Shown: positions 54,013-63,626 of the stretch, one piece after another
Position numbering within the stretch: the stretch's first letter is position 1
Layout: each line of letters begins with the position of its first letter
Origin: Janthinobacterium agaricidamnosum NBRC 102515 = DSM 9628
GTDB taxonomy: Bacteria; Pseudomonadota; Gammaproteobacteria; Burkholderiales; Burkholderiaceae_D
Assembly (NCBI RefSeq): GCF_000723165.1
Contig: NZ_HG322949.1
Span: 2,392,917 to 2,456,916, forward strand
Length of the DNA stretch: 64,000 nucleotides
Direction of reading: 5' to 3'
Position numbers and translations under genes: made by a program
Notes under the pieces: model-generated
Database searches by the model: none
Seen by the model: the letters and a program-made list of their open reading frames with translations, nothing else
Told to the model about the DNA's origin: nothing

Positions 54013-54231
54013 GATGTTTCTCCTGGTCTAGACTTTCTTGACGGGGAAGGACAGCGCTCATGCTGCCACCGAATCGGCCGGGCGGCAAGGGCGATTCGAT
54101 TGCGCCGCTGGCGGCCGCAAGTGCTGGATTTGATGTCGCACAAGACTGGATTTTTCGCCGGGCATAGGCTACATTCACCACTAAGGCTTACAATAACTAA
54201 AAAACCCATTCACGCGGACAGGACGGCCAAA

Positions 54232-54690
54232 ATGAAAGTATCCGAAATTCTCCAAGTTAAAGGTAATATCCTTTACACAGTCACGCCCGACCATCCGCTG
54301 CTCGACGCGGCCAACACGATGGCGGAAAAAGACATCGGTTCGCTGGTGGTCATGGAATATGGCGACCTGGTCGGCATGCTGACGTTCCGCGAAGTGATCA
54401 AGGCCTTGCATGCGCACCAGGGCTCGGTGGCTGGCGCCGGCACCGTGCGCAAGCATATGGATGACCATCCGATCACCGTGACTCCCGATACCGAAGTCAA
54501 TGAAGTGCGCCGCATCATGCTGGAAAAACATGCACGCTACTTGCCGGTGATGAATGCCAAGACCTTGCTGGGCATTATCTCGTTTTACGACGTGGCGCGC
54601 GCCGTGCTGGAAGCGCAAAGCTTTGAAAACAAAATGCTCAAGGCGTATATCCGTGACTGGCCGGCTGAAGCGTCGGAAGCGACGGATTAA
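54232..54690 (+). CDS. CBS-domain pair protein
   Basis: A 152-residue cytosolic protein made of two CBS motifs: MKVSEILQVKGNILYTV with TMAEKDIGSLVVMEYGDLVG, and MDDHPITVTPDTEVNEVRR with KHARYLPVMNAKTLLGIISF. Such pairs bind adenine nucleotides and regulate enzymes or transporters. It stands alone and ends at a strong terminator. Partner unknown. The ribosome site AGGA lies before the chosen ATG. Confidence 0.92.
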   Translation: MKVSEILQVKGNILYTVTPDHPLLDAANTMAEKDIGSLVVMEYGDLVGMLTFREVIKALHAHQGSVAGAGTVRKHMDDHPITVTPDTEVNEVRRIMLEKHARYLPVMNAKTLLGIISFYDVARAVLEAQSFENKMLKAYIRDWPAEASEATD

Positions 54691-54716
54691 GCAAACGCAT
54701 ATTTTATCTGTTTCAT

Positions 54717-54746
54717 CAAAAACGCCGGTATCAACCGGCGTTTTTT
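54717..54746 (+). terminator. Intrinsic terminator after the CBS gene
   Basis: An ACGCCGGT/ACCGGCGT stem with a four-base loop followed by six T, 27 bases after the stop codon. Confidence 0.92.
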
Positions 54747-54961
54747 ATTTCTGATGAATAATCATTCATCAGGAAGATGTAATTTTATTAATAACATCTA
54801 ATAAAATACCCGGGGCCGCAACCAGCGCTGACTGCGAATTCCTTGCAGCGCATCCGGTGCTGCTCCGTATAAATCAATTTCATTTTCCAGGCACTACCCG
54901 GCCTGAGCCGAGTGCCGTCGCCATGGCGCAATTATCGTCATCAGCTTTTTCTAGTGTTTTT

Positions 54962-54977
54962 ATATCGCATATGATAT
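54962..54977. promoter_or_regulatory. AT-rich dyad before the acetamidase gene
   Basis: ATATC-N6-GATAT, an inverted repeat 45 bases before the gene start. It could be an operator for a GntR-type or similar regulator. No regulator gene is adjacent. Confidence 0.35.
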
Positions 54978-55021
54978 GATCGGAACCGATGTAAATAACC
55001 GACTGAAAGCGAGCGCCTACC

Positions 55022-56350
55022 ATGACCATGATTTCTAACGATGTCCCTGCAGCAGCTGTTTCCGTGCTCAGGGTCGATACCTACACCACCGGCCTGATCG
55101 GTCCAAGCCAAACCATGCTGGGGCCGCTGGCCGATGGCGGAACCTTGATTACGGGAACGCCGCCGGGTTGCTGGGGGCCGATGATCACGCCTGCCTTCCA
55201 GGGCGGCCATGAAGTGACGCAACCGGTCGCGATCGCCGGGGCCGAAGTCGGCGACGCCGTGGCGCTGAAAATTACCCGCATGCGTGTCACGTCGGCGGCG
55301 ACCTCGTCCGGCGTGATGAAATTTGTCGATGGCCGCTATCACGGCGATCCTTTCGTATCGAAATTCTGCCCGGCATGCGGCACCGAGCATCCGGCCAGCC
55401 ATGTCGAAGGAATCGGGGAGGAGGCGATCCGCTGCACGCATTGCAATGCCGAGGTGAGCGCCTTCCGCTTCAGCCACGGCTATGTCATCGTGTTTGACCA
55501 GGCCAATCAAGTGAGTCTTACCGTCAATCAGCAGGTCGCCGATACCCTTGCCGGCAAGGCATCCGCGATGTCGGCGCTGCCGGAATTTTCCGCCCAGCAC
55601 TCCATCCTGTCGCTGGCGCGCGCCGACATCCCGGGCGTCGCCGCGCATATGCGGCCGTTCCTGGGAAACATCGGCACCACGCCGTCGCGCGATTTGCCGG
55701 ACTCGCATAACTGCGCCGATTTCGGCCAGTACCTGGTCGGTGCGCCGCACCGCTATGGCATGACGGAAGACGAACTGCATCGGGCCAAGACCGATGGCCA
55801 CATGGATACCAATTCCGTGCGCGAAGGGTGCATCCTGATTTGTCCGGTGAAGGTGCCCGGCGCGGGGGTGTATATGGGCGATATGCATGCGCAGCAGGGC
55901 AACGGCGAAATTGCCGGGCATGCCAGCGACGTTTCCGGCGAAACCGAAGTGCGCGTGGAAGTCATCAAGCACTTGGCCATCGATGGTCCTATCCTGCTGC
56001 AAAACCTGGATGATCTGCCGCCGATGGCCCGGCCGATGACGGCGCAGCAGCGCGCCGCAGTGAAGGAGCTGGGGCAGCGCTGGGGCCAGCACGAAATCGA
56101 GGCCAGCGGACCATTGACCTTCATCGGTAGTGGCCTCAACTTGAACGCGGCCACCGAAAACGGCTTGCGGCGCGCCGCGGCGGCCACCGGCCTGCCTTAC
56201 GACGAGGTACTCAACCGTGCCACAATCAACGGCTCGATTGACATCAGCCGGCTGCCAGGCACGGTGCGCGTCACCTTCCTGTGTCCGATGCCTATCCTGG
56301 ACCGGATGGGCATCGGCCACCTGGTGCGGGAGAAATACAATCTGGAATAA
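55022..56350 (+). CDS. Acetamidase/formamidase-family amidohydrolase
   Basis: A 442-residue FmdA/AmdA-family enzyme. Family landmarks: GPSQTMLGPLADGGTLITGTPP in the N-terminal part, DSHNCADFGQYLVGAPHRY, and VYMGDMHAQQGNGEIAGHA in the catalytic region. It should hydrolyse short amides to acid and ammonia. A two-pair cysteine segment (FCPACGTEHP and CTHCN, about residues 113-143) looks like an inserted zinc ribbon. No amide transporter is adjacent. Confidence 0.9.
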   Translation: MTMISNDVPAAAVSVLRVDTYTTGLIGPSQTMLGPLADGGTLITGTPPGCWGPMITPAFQGGHEVTQPVAIAGAEVGDAVALKITRMRVTSAATSSGVMKFVDGRYHGDPFVSKFCPACGTEHPASHVEGIGEEAIRCTHCNAEVSAFRFSHGYVIVFDQANQVSLTVNQQVADTLAGKASAMSALPEFSAQHSILSLARADIPGVAAHMRPFLGNIGTTPSRDLPDSHNCADFGQYLVGAPHRYGMTEDELHRAKTDGHMDTNSVREGCILICPVKVPGAGVYMGDMHAQQGNGEIAGHASDVSGETEVRVEVIKHLAIDGPILLQNLDDLPPMARPMTAQQRAAVKELGQRWGQHEIEASGPLTFIGSGLNLNAATENGLRRAAAATGLPYDEVLNRATINGSIDISRLPGTVRVTFLCPMPILDRMGIGHLVREKYNLE

Positions 56351-56394
56351 GGCCGGAGTCTTTCCGTTTTGTCAGGCGCTCTGAGCCGTACCCG

Positions 56395-58647
56395 CTATGG
56401 CCGGGCTTCGTTGCCCAGCCATGCATGCAGCGCGCCGGCGGTCATCGGGCGGGCGAATAAAAAGCCTTGCGCCAGCGGGCAGCCCAGCGATTGCAGGATC
56501 TGCGCCTGGCGTTCGTCTTCGACGCCTTCGGCAATGATCGACAGGCCCAGGTTGCGGCCCAGCTGTATCACCATTTCGGCGATGCTGCTGCCGCGCGCCG
56601 AGCCGGTGATTTCGGTGACGAAGGCGCGGTCGATCTTGAGCCGGTCGACTTGCAGCCGTTGCAGGTAAGACAGCGATGAAAAGCCGGTGCCGAAATCATC
56701 GATGGCGATGCTGACGCCGGTTTGCTTGATTTGCCACAGCATCTTGATCAGCAAGTCCGGTTCTTCCATCGCCATCGATTCGGTGATTTCCAGTTCGATG
56801 AATTGCGGCGGCGCCTGGGTTTCTTCCAGCGCGCCGCGCAGCATTTCCAGGAACATCGGATGGCGAAATTGCACCTGAGACACGTTGACCGACATCACGA
56901 AATCCTGGTGGCCGCGTTCGCGCAGCGTGACCAGCTCGCGGCAGGCGGTGCGCAAGACCCACTCGCCGAGGTCGATGATCAGGCCGGAATATTCGGCGAT
57001 CGGTATAAAACGGTCCGGCGAAATGAATGTGCCGTCCGGCGTTTGCCAGCGCAGCAGCGCTTCGGCGCCGACCGGGCGGCGCGTGTCGAGGTCGATTTGC
57101 GGTTGGTAGACGACGAACAGCTGGTCTTGCCTGAAGGCGGTGCGCAGCGCGTGCATCATGCGCACCCGTTCGCGGATTTCGATGCCCATGCTGCGCGAAA
57201 AATAGAAATGGCCGGCGCGCTGCTGCATCTTGGCGCGCTTCAAGGCGATGTCGGCGTCTTTCAGCGCATCGGCGCCGCAGCCTTCGTGTTCGCCCAGGCG
57301 CAGCAAGCCCAGCGTGGCACTCAGCAGCACGTCCTGGCCGTCGATGCTGAACGGCTTCTGGAACAGCGCCAGGATCAGCTGCGGATTGACCTGGCTGGCG
57401 TCGCCCAGCACGCCGAAGATGTCGCCGCCCAGGCGCGCCACGGTCAGTTGTCGGCCCAGCTCGCTTTGCAGCCGCTGGCCGACGGCGACCAGCAGCAAGT
57501 CGCCGAATTTGTGCCCCAGCGCATCGTTGGTTTCGGCAAAGTGGTCCAGGTCGACCAGCGACAGCGTGGTGTCGTCGCGCGCCGGTCCGGCCAGCGTGGC
57601 ATCGAGGATTTCCACCAGCCGGGTGCGGTTCGGCAATTTCGATAATTGGTCGTAGAACGCCGCATGCTGCAGGTGGGTCAGCAGTTCGACATTGTCGAGG
57701 CCGACTGCGACATTGCCGCAAAATACTTCCAGCAAGCGCTGGCCGATATCGCTGACCGGCCGCTGCAACGGCACATAGGCGGCGAAGTCGCGGCTGGCCT
57801 TGCCGGCGAAGAACAGGGTGGCGTAGTCGGGGTGGTAGCTATTGCGCCGCTGGGCCAGCGTGGCGGTTATCGCGGCGGCCATGTGCGGGTCGTCGTTGCC
57901 ATTGATGTGGCGCTGGCCGATATCGGCAAAGCGGCCGGCGGCCGCGCTGACCAGCAATTCGTTGTATTTGCCGGCGGAACCATCGCGCACGCACAGGAGG
58001 CCGTCGGCCTTGATGCCCAGCAAGCCGGCGATCTGGACCAGCACGCCGGCCGAGAAATTCTGCACGCCGTGCAGCGCCATCAATTCGGTGCTGGCGTGAA
58101 CGATCTGGTCCAGGCCGCGGCGGCTGCTGTTGATCGAACGAATTTGCTCGTAGGAACGAATTGCCGCCGTCACGGTGGTGAACAGCTTGATGCGCGTCAA
58201 TTCGGACTTGGTTTTATAGTCGTTGATGTCGAAATCGCGGATTGCGTCGATTTCAGGCGCGTAACCCGGCTGGCCGGTGCGCAGGATGATGCGCACGTCG
58301 GCCAGCTTCAGCGTTTCGCGGATGTAGCGCACCAGGTGCAGGCCGGCATCGTCCTGTTCCATCACCACGTCGAGCAGGATCACGGCAATGTCTGTTTCTT
58401 GTTGCAGCAGTTCGCGGGCTTGCGCCGCGGAATAGGCATGCACGAATTCCAGCGGGCGCTGCTGCATGTCGAGGTTGCCCAGCGCAAAGGTCGTGGTCGA
58501 GTGCACGTCTTCGTCGTCGTCGATGATCATCACCCGCCAGACATGGCGCGTGGCCGGCGCTGGCGAGGTGGCAGTGGGCTCTTCCAGGAACACCAAGTCG
58601 TCGTGATCGTCCTTGCTGTGCTCAACAGAGGTGATCGGTGCGGGCAT
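56395..58647 (-). CDS. Response regulator with DUF3369, degenerate GGDEF and active EAL domain
   Basis: A 750-residue c-di-GMP phosphodiesterase-type regulator. A receiver domain lies at about 38-155 (RVMIIDDDEDVHSTT; phospho-Asp in VILLDVVMEQDDAG). DUF3369, a GAF-like domain, follows at about 185-330. The GGDEF domain reads GGDIF instead of GGDEF, so cyclase activity is unlikely. The EAL domain is complete: GAEALLRW, MSVNVSQVQF, EITESMAM, DDFGTGFSSLSYL, LKIDRAF, AEGVE. It probably lowers c-di-GMP when phosphorylated. No cognate kinase is adjacent. Confidence 0.92.
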   Translation of the reverse strand: MPAPITSVEHSKDDHDDLVFLEEPTATSPAPATRHVWRVMIIDDDEDVHSTTTFALGNLDMQQRPLEFVHAYSAAQARELLQQETDIAVILLDVVMEQDDAGLHLVRYIRETLKLADVRIILRTGQPGYAPEIDAIRDFDINDYKTKSELTRIKLFTTVTAAIRSYEQIRSINSSRRGLDQIVHASTELMALHGVQNFSAGVLVQIAGLLGIKADGLLCVRDGSAGKYNELLVSAAAGRFADIGQRHINGNDDPHMAAAITATLAQRRNSYHPDYATLFFAGKASRDFAAYVPLQRPVSDIGQRLLEVFCGNVAVGLDNVELLTHLQHAAFYDQLSKLPNRTRLVEILDATLAGPARDDTTLSLVDLDHFAETNDALGHKFGDLLLVAVGQRLQSELGRQLTVARLGGDIFGVLGDASQVNPQLILALFQKPFSIDGQDVLLSATLGLLRLGEHEGCGADALKDADIALKRAKMQQRAGHFYFSRSMGIEIRERVRMMHALRTAFRQDQLFVVYQPQIDLDTRRPVGAEALLRWQTPDGTFISPDRFIPIAEYSGLIIDLGEWVLRTACRELVTLRERGHQDFVMSVNVSQVQFRHPMFLEMLRGALEETQAPPQFIELEITESMAMEEPDLLIKMLWQIKQTGVSIAIDDFGTGFSSLSYLQRLQVDRLKIDRAFVTEITGSARGSSIAEMVIQLGRNLGLSIIAEGVEDERQAQILQSLGCPLAQGFLFARPMTAGALHAWLGNEARP

Positions 58648-58940
58648 GTGTCGCTTCTCCAGTATGGATCGGTGTTCTTGTATGAAGTATATAGCTATTT
58701 AACAAGGACAACTCAGATTAGATATTTCCGACGTTTTGCTGCCACGCAGCTGTTTCGTGCTTGACATGGTTGCTTGGTAGTTTAATGTAAAAATATTATT
58801 TCTTATGTTCCGTTGACATGATGATCGCCAATCCGGGCAGTGGTGTTTTTGGCGTGTCCGCTGAAATTACCTGGCGATAGCGGCATGCGCGGTGCGGTTG
58901 GCTGGTAGAATTATCCGTTTCAGCCTCTCTCGCTCTCATT

Positions 58941-60032
58941 ATGTCCGGCAACTCATTTGGCAAGCTGTTTACTGTTACTACCTTTGGCGAATCGCATGGT
59001 CCCGCGATTGGCTGCGTGATCGATGGCTGTCCTCCCGGCTTGCTGTTGTCGGAAGCCGATATCCAGCCTGAGCTGGACCGCCGCAAACCGGGCACGTCGC
59101 GCCACGTCACCCAGCGCCAGGAATCGGATACCGTCGAAATCCTGTCCGGCGTGTACCAGGGCGTCACCACCGGCACGCCGATCGCCTTGCTGATCCGCAA
59201 CGAAGACCAGCGCAGCAAGGATTACGGCAATATCGCCGAAAGCTTCCGTCCCGGCCACGCAGATTACACCTACTGGCATAAATACGGCGTGCGCGATCCG
59301 CGCGGCGGCGGCCGTTCGTCGGCCCGCTTGACGGCGCCGGTGGTCGGCGCGGCGGCCATCGCCAAGAAATGGCTGTTGCAGCAGTACGGCACGGTGTTCA
59401 GGGGATGCATGAGCCAGCTGGGCGACATCCCGGTGCCGTTCGAGTCGTGGGAGCATGTGCATGGCAATCCGTTCTTCGCCGCCAGCAGCGATAGCGCCTT
59501 GATCTTGCGCATGGAACAGGCGATGGACCAGCTGCGCCGCGACGGCGATTCGATCGGCGCACGCATCGACGTGGTCGCGCACAATGTGCCGGTCGGCCTG
59601 GGCCAGCCGATCTACGACAAGCTGGACGCCGATATCGCCTACGCGATGATGGGCATCAATGCGGTCAAGGGCGTCGAGATCGGCGCCGGGTTCAACTCGG
59701 TGGCGCAAAAGGGCTCCGAGCATGGCGATGAATTGACGCCGGAGGGATTTGTCGGCAATCACTCGGGCGGCATGCTGGGCGGCATTTCAACCGGCCAGGA
59801 CATTACCGTATCGATCGCCATCAAACCAACCTCGTCGATCCGCACGCCGCGCCGTTCGATCGACAAGGAAGGCAATCCGGTGATGGTGGAAACCTTCGGC
59901 CGCCACGATCCGTGCGTCGGCATTCGCGCCACGCCGATCGCCGAAGCGATGCTGGCGCTGGTGCTGATCGACCATGCATTGATGCACCGCGCGCAGTGCG
60001 GCGACGTGCGGGTGAACACGCCGAAGTTGTAA
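58941..60032 (+). CDS. aroC: Chorismate synthase
   Basis: A 363-residue chorismate synthase of normal length. It converts EPSP to chorismate using reduced FMN in the cytosol, the last common step to aromatic amino acids. Signatures: [23 protein letters not shown]-type [36 protein letters not shown] and [14 protein letters not shown]. Upstream 290 bases hold no gene; TTGACA-like elements are seen but not assigned. Confidence 0.97.
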   Translation: MSGNSFGKLFTVTTFGESHGPAIGCVIDGCPPGLLLSEADIQPELDRRKPGTSRHVTQRQESDTVEILSGVYQGVTTGTPIALLIRNEDQRSKDYGNIAESFRPGHADYTYWHKYGVRDPRGGGRSSARLTAPVVGAAAIAKKWLLQQYGTVFRGCMSQLGDIPVPFESWEHVHGNPFFAASSDSALILRMEQAMDQLRRDGDSIGARIDVVAHNVPVGLGQPIYDKLDADIAYAMMGINAVKGVEIGAGFNSVAQKGSEHGDELTPEGFVGNHSGGMLGGISTGQDITVSIAIKPTSSIRTPRRSIDKEGNPVMVETFGRHDPCVGIRATPIAEAMLALVLIDHALMHRAQCGDVRVNTPKL

Positions 60033-60054
60033 TCCGGCTTCGGTGATATCGCCT

Positions 60055-61551
60055 TTACGCGACCTTATGCGCCACCAGCTCCAGCTGGTGGCGCATTTCC
60101 ACCGATTGCACCAGCAGCGCGCGGATATCGTTGATCAGGCCGAATTCGGTCTGGTTCAGCTGGATAGCCGGGAAGCTGTCGTCCCAGTCGCCATAAATAA
60201 ACCCGGTAGGGTGGCCGTTCGACGACAGCGGCACGATGACGAAGCTGCGCGCTTCGGGCAGCGTGGCTTTCCACCATTGCGGCAGCTTGGCCGCGAATTT
60301 CGGGTCGCGCGCATTGTCGATGAAGATCACCCGGTCGCTATTGAGCGCGGCGTGAAATACATTCGGTTCATAAGCATCGCCAAACACCATCAGCGGCTGC
60401 ATTTGCTGCATCGCTTCGCCCAGGCTGAGGCGGGCTGAATACGTGCGTTCCTTGTGGTTGCGCACGAACGCCACCGAGCGCGAGAAATCGAAACCCTGGT
60501 GCAGCGTTTCCAGCGCCATCGACACCATTTGTCCCGGACTGGCGCTGCTGATCGCGCCGCGCAGGTCGGCCAGGCCGCTGACCAGGATGCGGTTGCCCTC
60601 GGCCCGCAGGCGGGTGCTGGCCAGCGCCTTGGCGCGCCGTTCGGCCGGCTTCGACAGCGGCGCGATCGACAGGTCGGCCGCCGCCATCGACTTGGCTTTT
60701 TCGACCGCCTCGAACAGGCCGTCCGGCGCTATGCCCAGCATGTCGGAATAATTGTCCACCAGCGCGCGCACTTCGGCCGCGCCGTCGGCGGCGTCGTGCC
60801 ACAGCAAATCGGCGCAGCGCGCCGCCATCGTGCACAGGCCCGCCATCCAGTCGGCCCGGCTGACCGGCTCGCCCGGCGCGCTCGGCGCCACCGGGCGCAT
60901 GCCGTTGATCAGGTGCTGCGGCAAGCCCCAGTGCGCCGCCGTCGCGTAGCCGACTTCTTCCAGGCTCAGGCCCAGCACTTCGGCCGCCGCCGCCGGCTCG
61001 TTGCCGATACCGGCCTGCGTTTGCATGCGGGCCCAGAAGTCGGTCATGTAAAAGGTCACCATCATGCGGCCCAGCGTGTGCAGCATCGAACAGACCACCG
61101 CCTGCTCGGCGTTCAGGCTCCTGGCGCTGGTCGCCACTTGCTGCGCGACCATGCCGGCCAGCACGGCTTTTTCCATTTCGACGTGGGCGCTGACCGAGTC
61201 CGGCGTCGCGTGCGACAATTCCTCGATCAGTTTCAAGCCCAGCGCCAGATGGCCGATGGCGTCGATGCCGAGCACCAGTACGGCTTTCGAGACGGTGTTG
61301 ACGCGCTGGCCAAACGCCGAATACATGCCGCTGTTGGCCAGGCGCAGCACTTTGTGCGTCAAGACCGGGTCCGACAGCACGGTCTTGGTCATGTCGAATT
61401 CGTGGTCGTCCTCACCGCGCATGGCGCTCAGGATGGCGCCGATGGCTTTCGCGAAGCCCGGCATGTCGCCTTGCTGGCGGGTGCGCGACCATAACAGTTC
61501 GAGGGTGTTCCGGCCCAGGTGGGTGGATGGCGTGAAGGTGCCTGGAGTCAT
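60055..61551 (-). CDS. HDOD-domain signalling protein with GAF-like C-terminus
   Basis: A 498-residue protein. The HDOD domain lies at about 30-235; LSDPVLTHKVLRLANSGMY and ILVLGIDAIGHLALGL are typical, and the metal-binding HD pair of true phosphohydrolases is absent. A GAF-like domain follows at about 335-490 (SFVIVPLSSNGHPTGFIYG). HDOD proteins act as scaffolds in signalling, often next to c-di-GMP enzymes. The upstream PAS-GGDEF-EAL gene overlaps by 4 bases (ATGA), so the two are translated together and probably work in one pathway. Confidence 0.9.
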   Translation of the reverse strand: MTPGTFTPSTHLGRNTLELLWSRTRQQGDMPGFAKAIGAILSAMRGEDDHEFDMTKTVLSDPVLTHKVLRLANSGMYSAFGQRVNTVSKAVLVLGIDAIGHLALGLKLIEELSHATPDSVSAHVEMEKAVLAGMVAQQVATSARSLNAEQAVVCSMLHTLGRMMVTFYMTDFWARMQTQAGIGNEPAAAAEVLGLSLEEVGYATAAHWGLPQHLINGMRPVAPSAPGEPVSRADWMAGLCTMAARCADLLWHDAADGAAEVRALVDNYSDMLGIAPDGLFEAVEKAKSMAAADLSIAPLSKPAERRAKALASTRLRAEGNRILVSGLADLRGAISSASPGQMVSMALETLHQGFDFSRSVAFVRNHKERTYSARLSLGEAMQQMQPLMVFGDAYEPNVFHAALNSDRVIFIDNARDPKFAAKLPQWWKATLPEARSFVIVPLSSNGHPTGFIYGDWDDSFPAIQLNQTEFGLINDIRALLVQSVEMRHQLELVAHKVA

Positions 61552-63275
61552 GGATTCCCCGTTCGCAGTTCCGCCGGCACCATCGCCGCGTAGGTTTTCT
61601 CGGTCAATGCCGCCAGTGCCGCGTGGGCCGGCATCGGCTTGCCGGTCAGGAAGCCCTGGATGTATTGGCAGCCGCGCGATTCGAGGAAGTGCAACTGCTC
61701 TTCGGTTTCGACGCCTTCGGCCACCACCGACAAGTTCAAGTGTTTTGCCAGGTCCAGCACGGTATTGCAGATCGCCGCGTCTTTCAGCGCGGCCGGCAAA
61801 TCCTTGATGAACGTGCGGTCGATTTTCAGCACCGAAATCGGGAAACGTTTTAAATAGGCCAGCGAGGAATAACCCGTGCCGAAATCGTCGATGGCGATGC
61901 GGGCCTTGCGCCCGGCCATTTTTGTCAGGATCGTTTCGGCATGCACTGGATCGATCATCAGCGTGCCTTCTGTAATTTCTAAAACCAATTGCTCACCAAG
62001 TAGGCCGGAAAACGCGATGGCATCGTCGAGAATATCGAGGAATTTGTCGTTGCGGAATTGTCTTGGGCTGATATTAACAGAGATGTAAAGCGGCCGTTTG
62101 GCAACTTCCTCGAACTGCTTGAGCTGTACGCAAGCCGCTTTCAGCGCCCACGCGCCCAAGAGATTAATCAAGCCGTTGGCTTCGGCGATCGGGATGAAGC
62201 GCACCGGCGGCACCATGCCGAGGGTAGGGTGTTTCCAGCGCATCAGCGTTTCAAACCCCTGGATCTGGCGCGTGCGGGCGTCGACGATCGGCTGGTAATA
62301 CAATAGGAACTCGCCTTCGCGGACGGCCTGGAACATTGCCGCTTCCAGCGAAATATCGTGTTCCGACGGGCCGTTCAGGCGCGGGCTGTAGACCAGGCAG
62401 CGCGCCTTGCCGGTTTCCTTGGCGCGCGACATGGCGGCGTCGGCCAGCGCGACCAGGCGCACTTCGTCTTCCGCGTGCTGCGGATAGACCGACACGCCGA
62501 CCGAGGCGCCGATGTAGATCGTATGGCCGTCGACTTCGAACGGCGCTTGCAGCGTGGCCAGCAGGCGGCCGGTGACCAGCTTGATCTGGGCGTCGGTGGA
62601 GCTGCCGGGCAGCACCGCGACAAATTCATCGCCGCCGATGCGCGCCAGCGTGTCGCTGTCGCGCAGGGTCTTGCGCAAACGCGCCGCGGCCATGCGCAGC
62701 ACCGAATCGCCGACCGGATGGCCGAGGCCGTCGTTGACTTTCTTGAAGCCGTCCAGGCCGATGGTGGCGACCGCGAAACCCTGGCCGGAACGGCTGGCCT
62801 GGGCGATCACCATGCGGATCCGGTCCGACAGCAGCAGGCGGTTCGGCAAGCCGGTCAACGCATCGTGGGTGGCCATGTGGCGCAGCCGCTCTTCGGTATT
62901 GTGCTGGGCCGACGTGTCGCGCCCGACCACCAGCAATTGCTGCTGGCCGGTCTGGCTCAGGTACGGCGAAATGCGTAATTCGAACCAGATTTCCTGGTCC
63001 GGCGTGCGCAGCTTGACCTCCAGCCGGGCCGGTTCCCGGGTGGCGTCTTGTAACGCGGCCTTTAATGCCACTTGGCAGCTTTCACTGGCCAGCGACAGGA
63101 ACGGCGCGCCGGGCAAGCCATGCGCCGGCGCGGCCAGCATCGCGCTGCGCTTGCTGGCAAACAGGATTTGTCCGTCAGCGTCTAGCCGGAACACAACATC
63201 GCCAGCCTCTTCCATGAGGTTATCCAGCTCTTGGCGTGGTTCGCGGTGGGCAGCCGATGGGGTACTGGAAAACAT
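61548..63275 (-). CDS. PAS-GGDEF-EAL c-di-GMP enzyme
   Basis: A 575-residue cytosolic protein without membrane helices. A PAS domain lies at about 15-125 (VVFRLDADGQILFAS). The GGDEF domain has intact IGGDEFVAVL and an RDSD inhibitory site five residues before it. The EAL domain (about 310-555) has GFETLMRW, i.e. ETL in place of EAL, while the other residues are in place: SVNISPRQF, EITEGTLM, DDFGTGYSSLAYL, LKIDRTF, VAEGVET. It heads a two-gene operon with the HDOD protein. Confidence 0.92.
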   Translation of the reverse strand: MFSSTPSAAHREPRQELDNLMEEAGDVVFRLDADGQILFASKRSAMLAAPAHGLPGAPFLSLASESCQVALKAALQDATREPARLEVKLRTPDQEIWFELRISPYLSQTGQQQLLVVGRDTSAQHNTEERLRHMATHDALTGLPNRLLLSDRIRMVIAQASRSGQGFAVATIGLDGFKKVNDGLGHPVGDSVLRMAAARLRKTLRDSDTLARIGGDEFVAVLPGSSTDAQIKLVTGRLLATLQAPFEVDGHTIYIGASVGVSVYPQHAEDEVRLVALADAAMSRAKETGKARCLVYSPRLNGPSEHDISLEAAMFQAVREGEFLLYYQPIVDARTRQIQGFETLMRWKHPTLGMVPPVRFIPIAEANGLINLLGAWALKAACVQLKQFEEVAKRPLYISVNISPRQFRNDKFLDILDDAIAFSGLLGEQLVLEITEGTLMIDPVHAETILTKMAGRKARIAIDDFGTGYSSLAYLKRFPISVLKIDRTFIKDLPAALKDAAICNTVLDLAKHLNLSVVAEGVETEEQLHFLESRGCQYIQGFLTGKPMPAHAALAALTEKTYAAMVPAELRTGNP

Positions 63276-63626
63276 GATGCTGGGTTAAACCTTTAATTTA
63301 TTTCATGCCACAATTTCTACAAAAATCGTAGGCCGGGTTATTTTCTTTATATCGGCGCAGATGTGTCGGGCCAAATCAAGACGAAATGTATCATTGAACA
63401 GGGAACAATTACATGAAATATAGCAACATTGCTTCAGCTTTTAGGAATATCTATTGAGCTAAATGAAATAAATGTGCAGGAAATGGCGGAATCTATTCGC
63501 GACACTATCTTTTTAAGCGAACGATAATCATTTCATATAGCGTTACCTTGTTTTCATCATTTATTTATCGTCACGTATCTATCGTTATGCATCAGTCGTC
63601 ATCCATCAATAAACCAGAGGTGAACC
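63276..63626. other. AT-rich intergenic region before the AidB-like gene
   Basis: About 350 bases of clearly lower GC than the flanks. It holds no supported gene. The divergent promoters for the PAS-GGDEF-EAL gene and the AidB-like gene must lie here. TATC/TCGT-rich imperfect repeats near 63565-63600 are not a recognisable operator. Confidence 0.5.
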
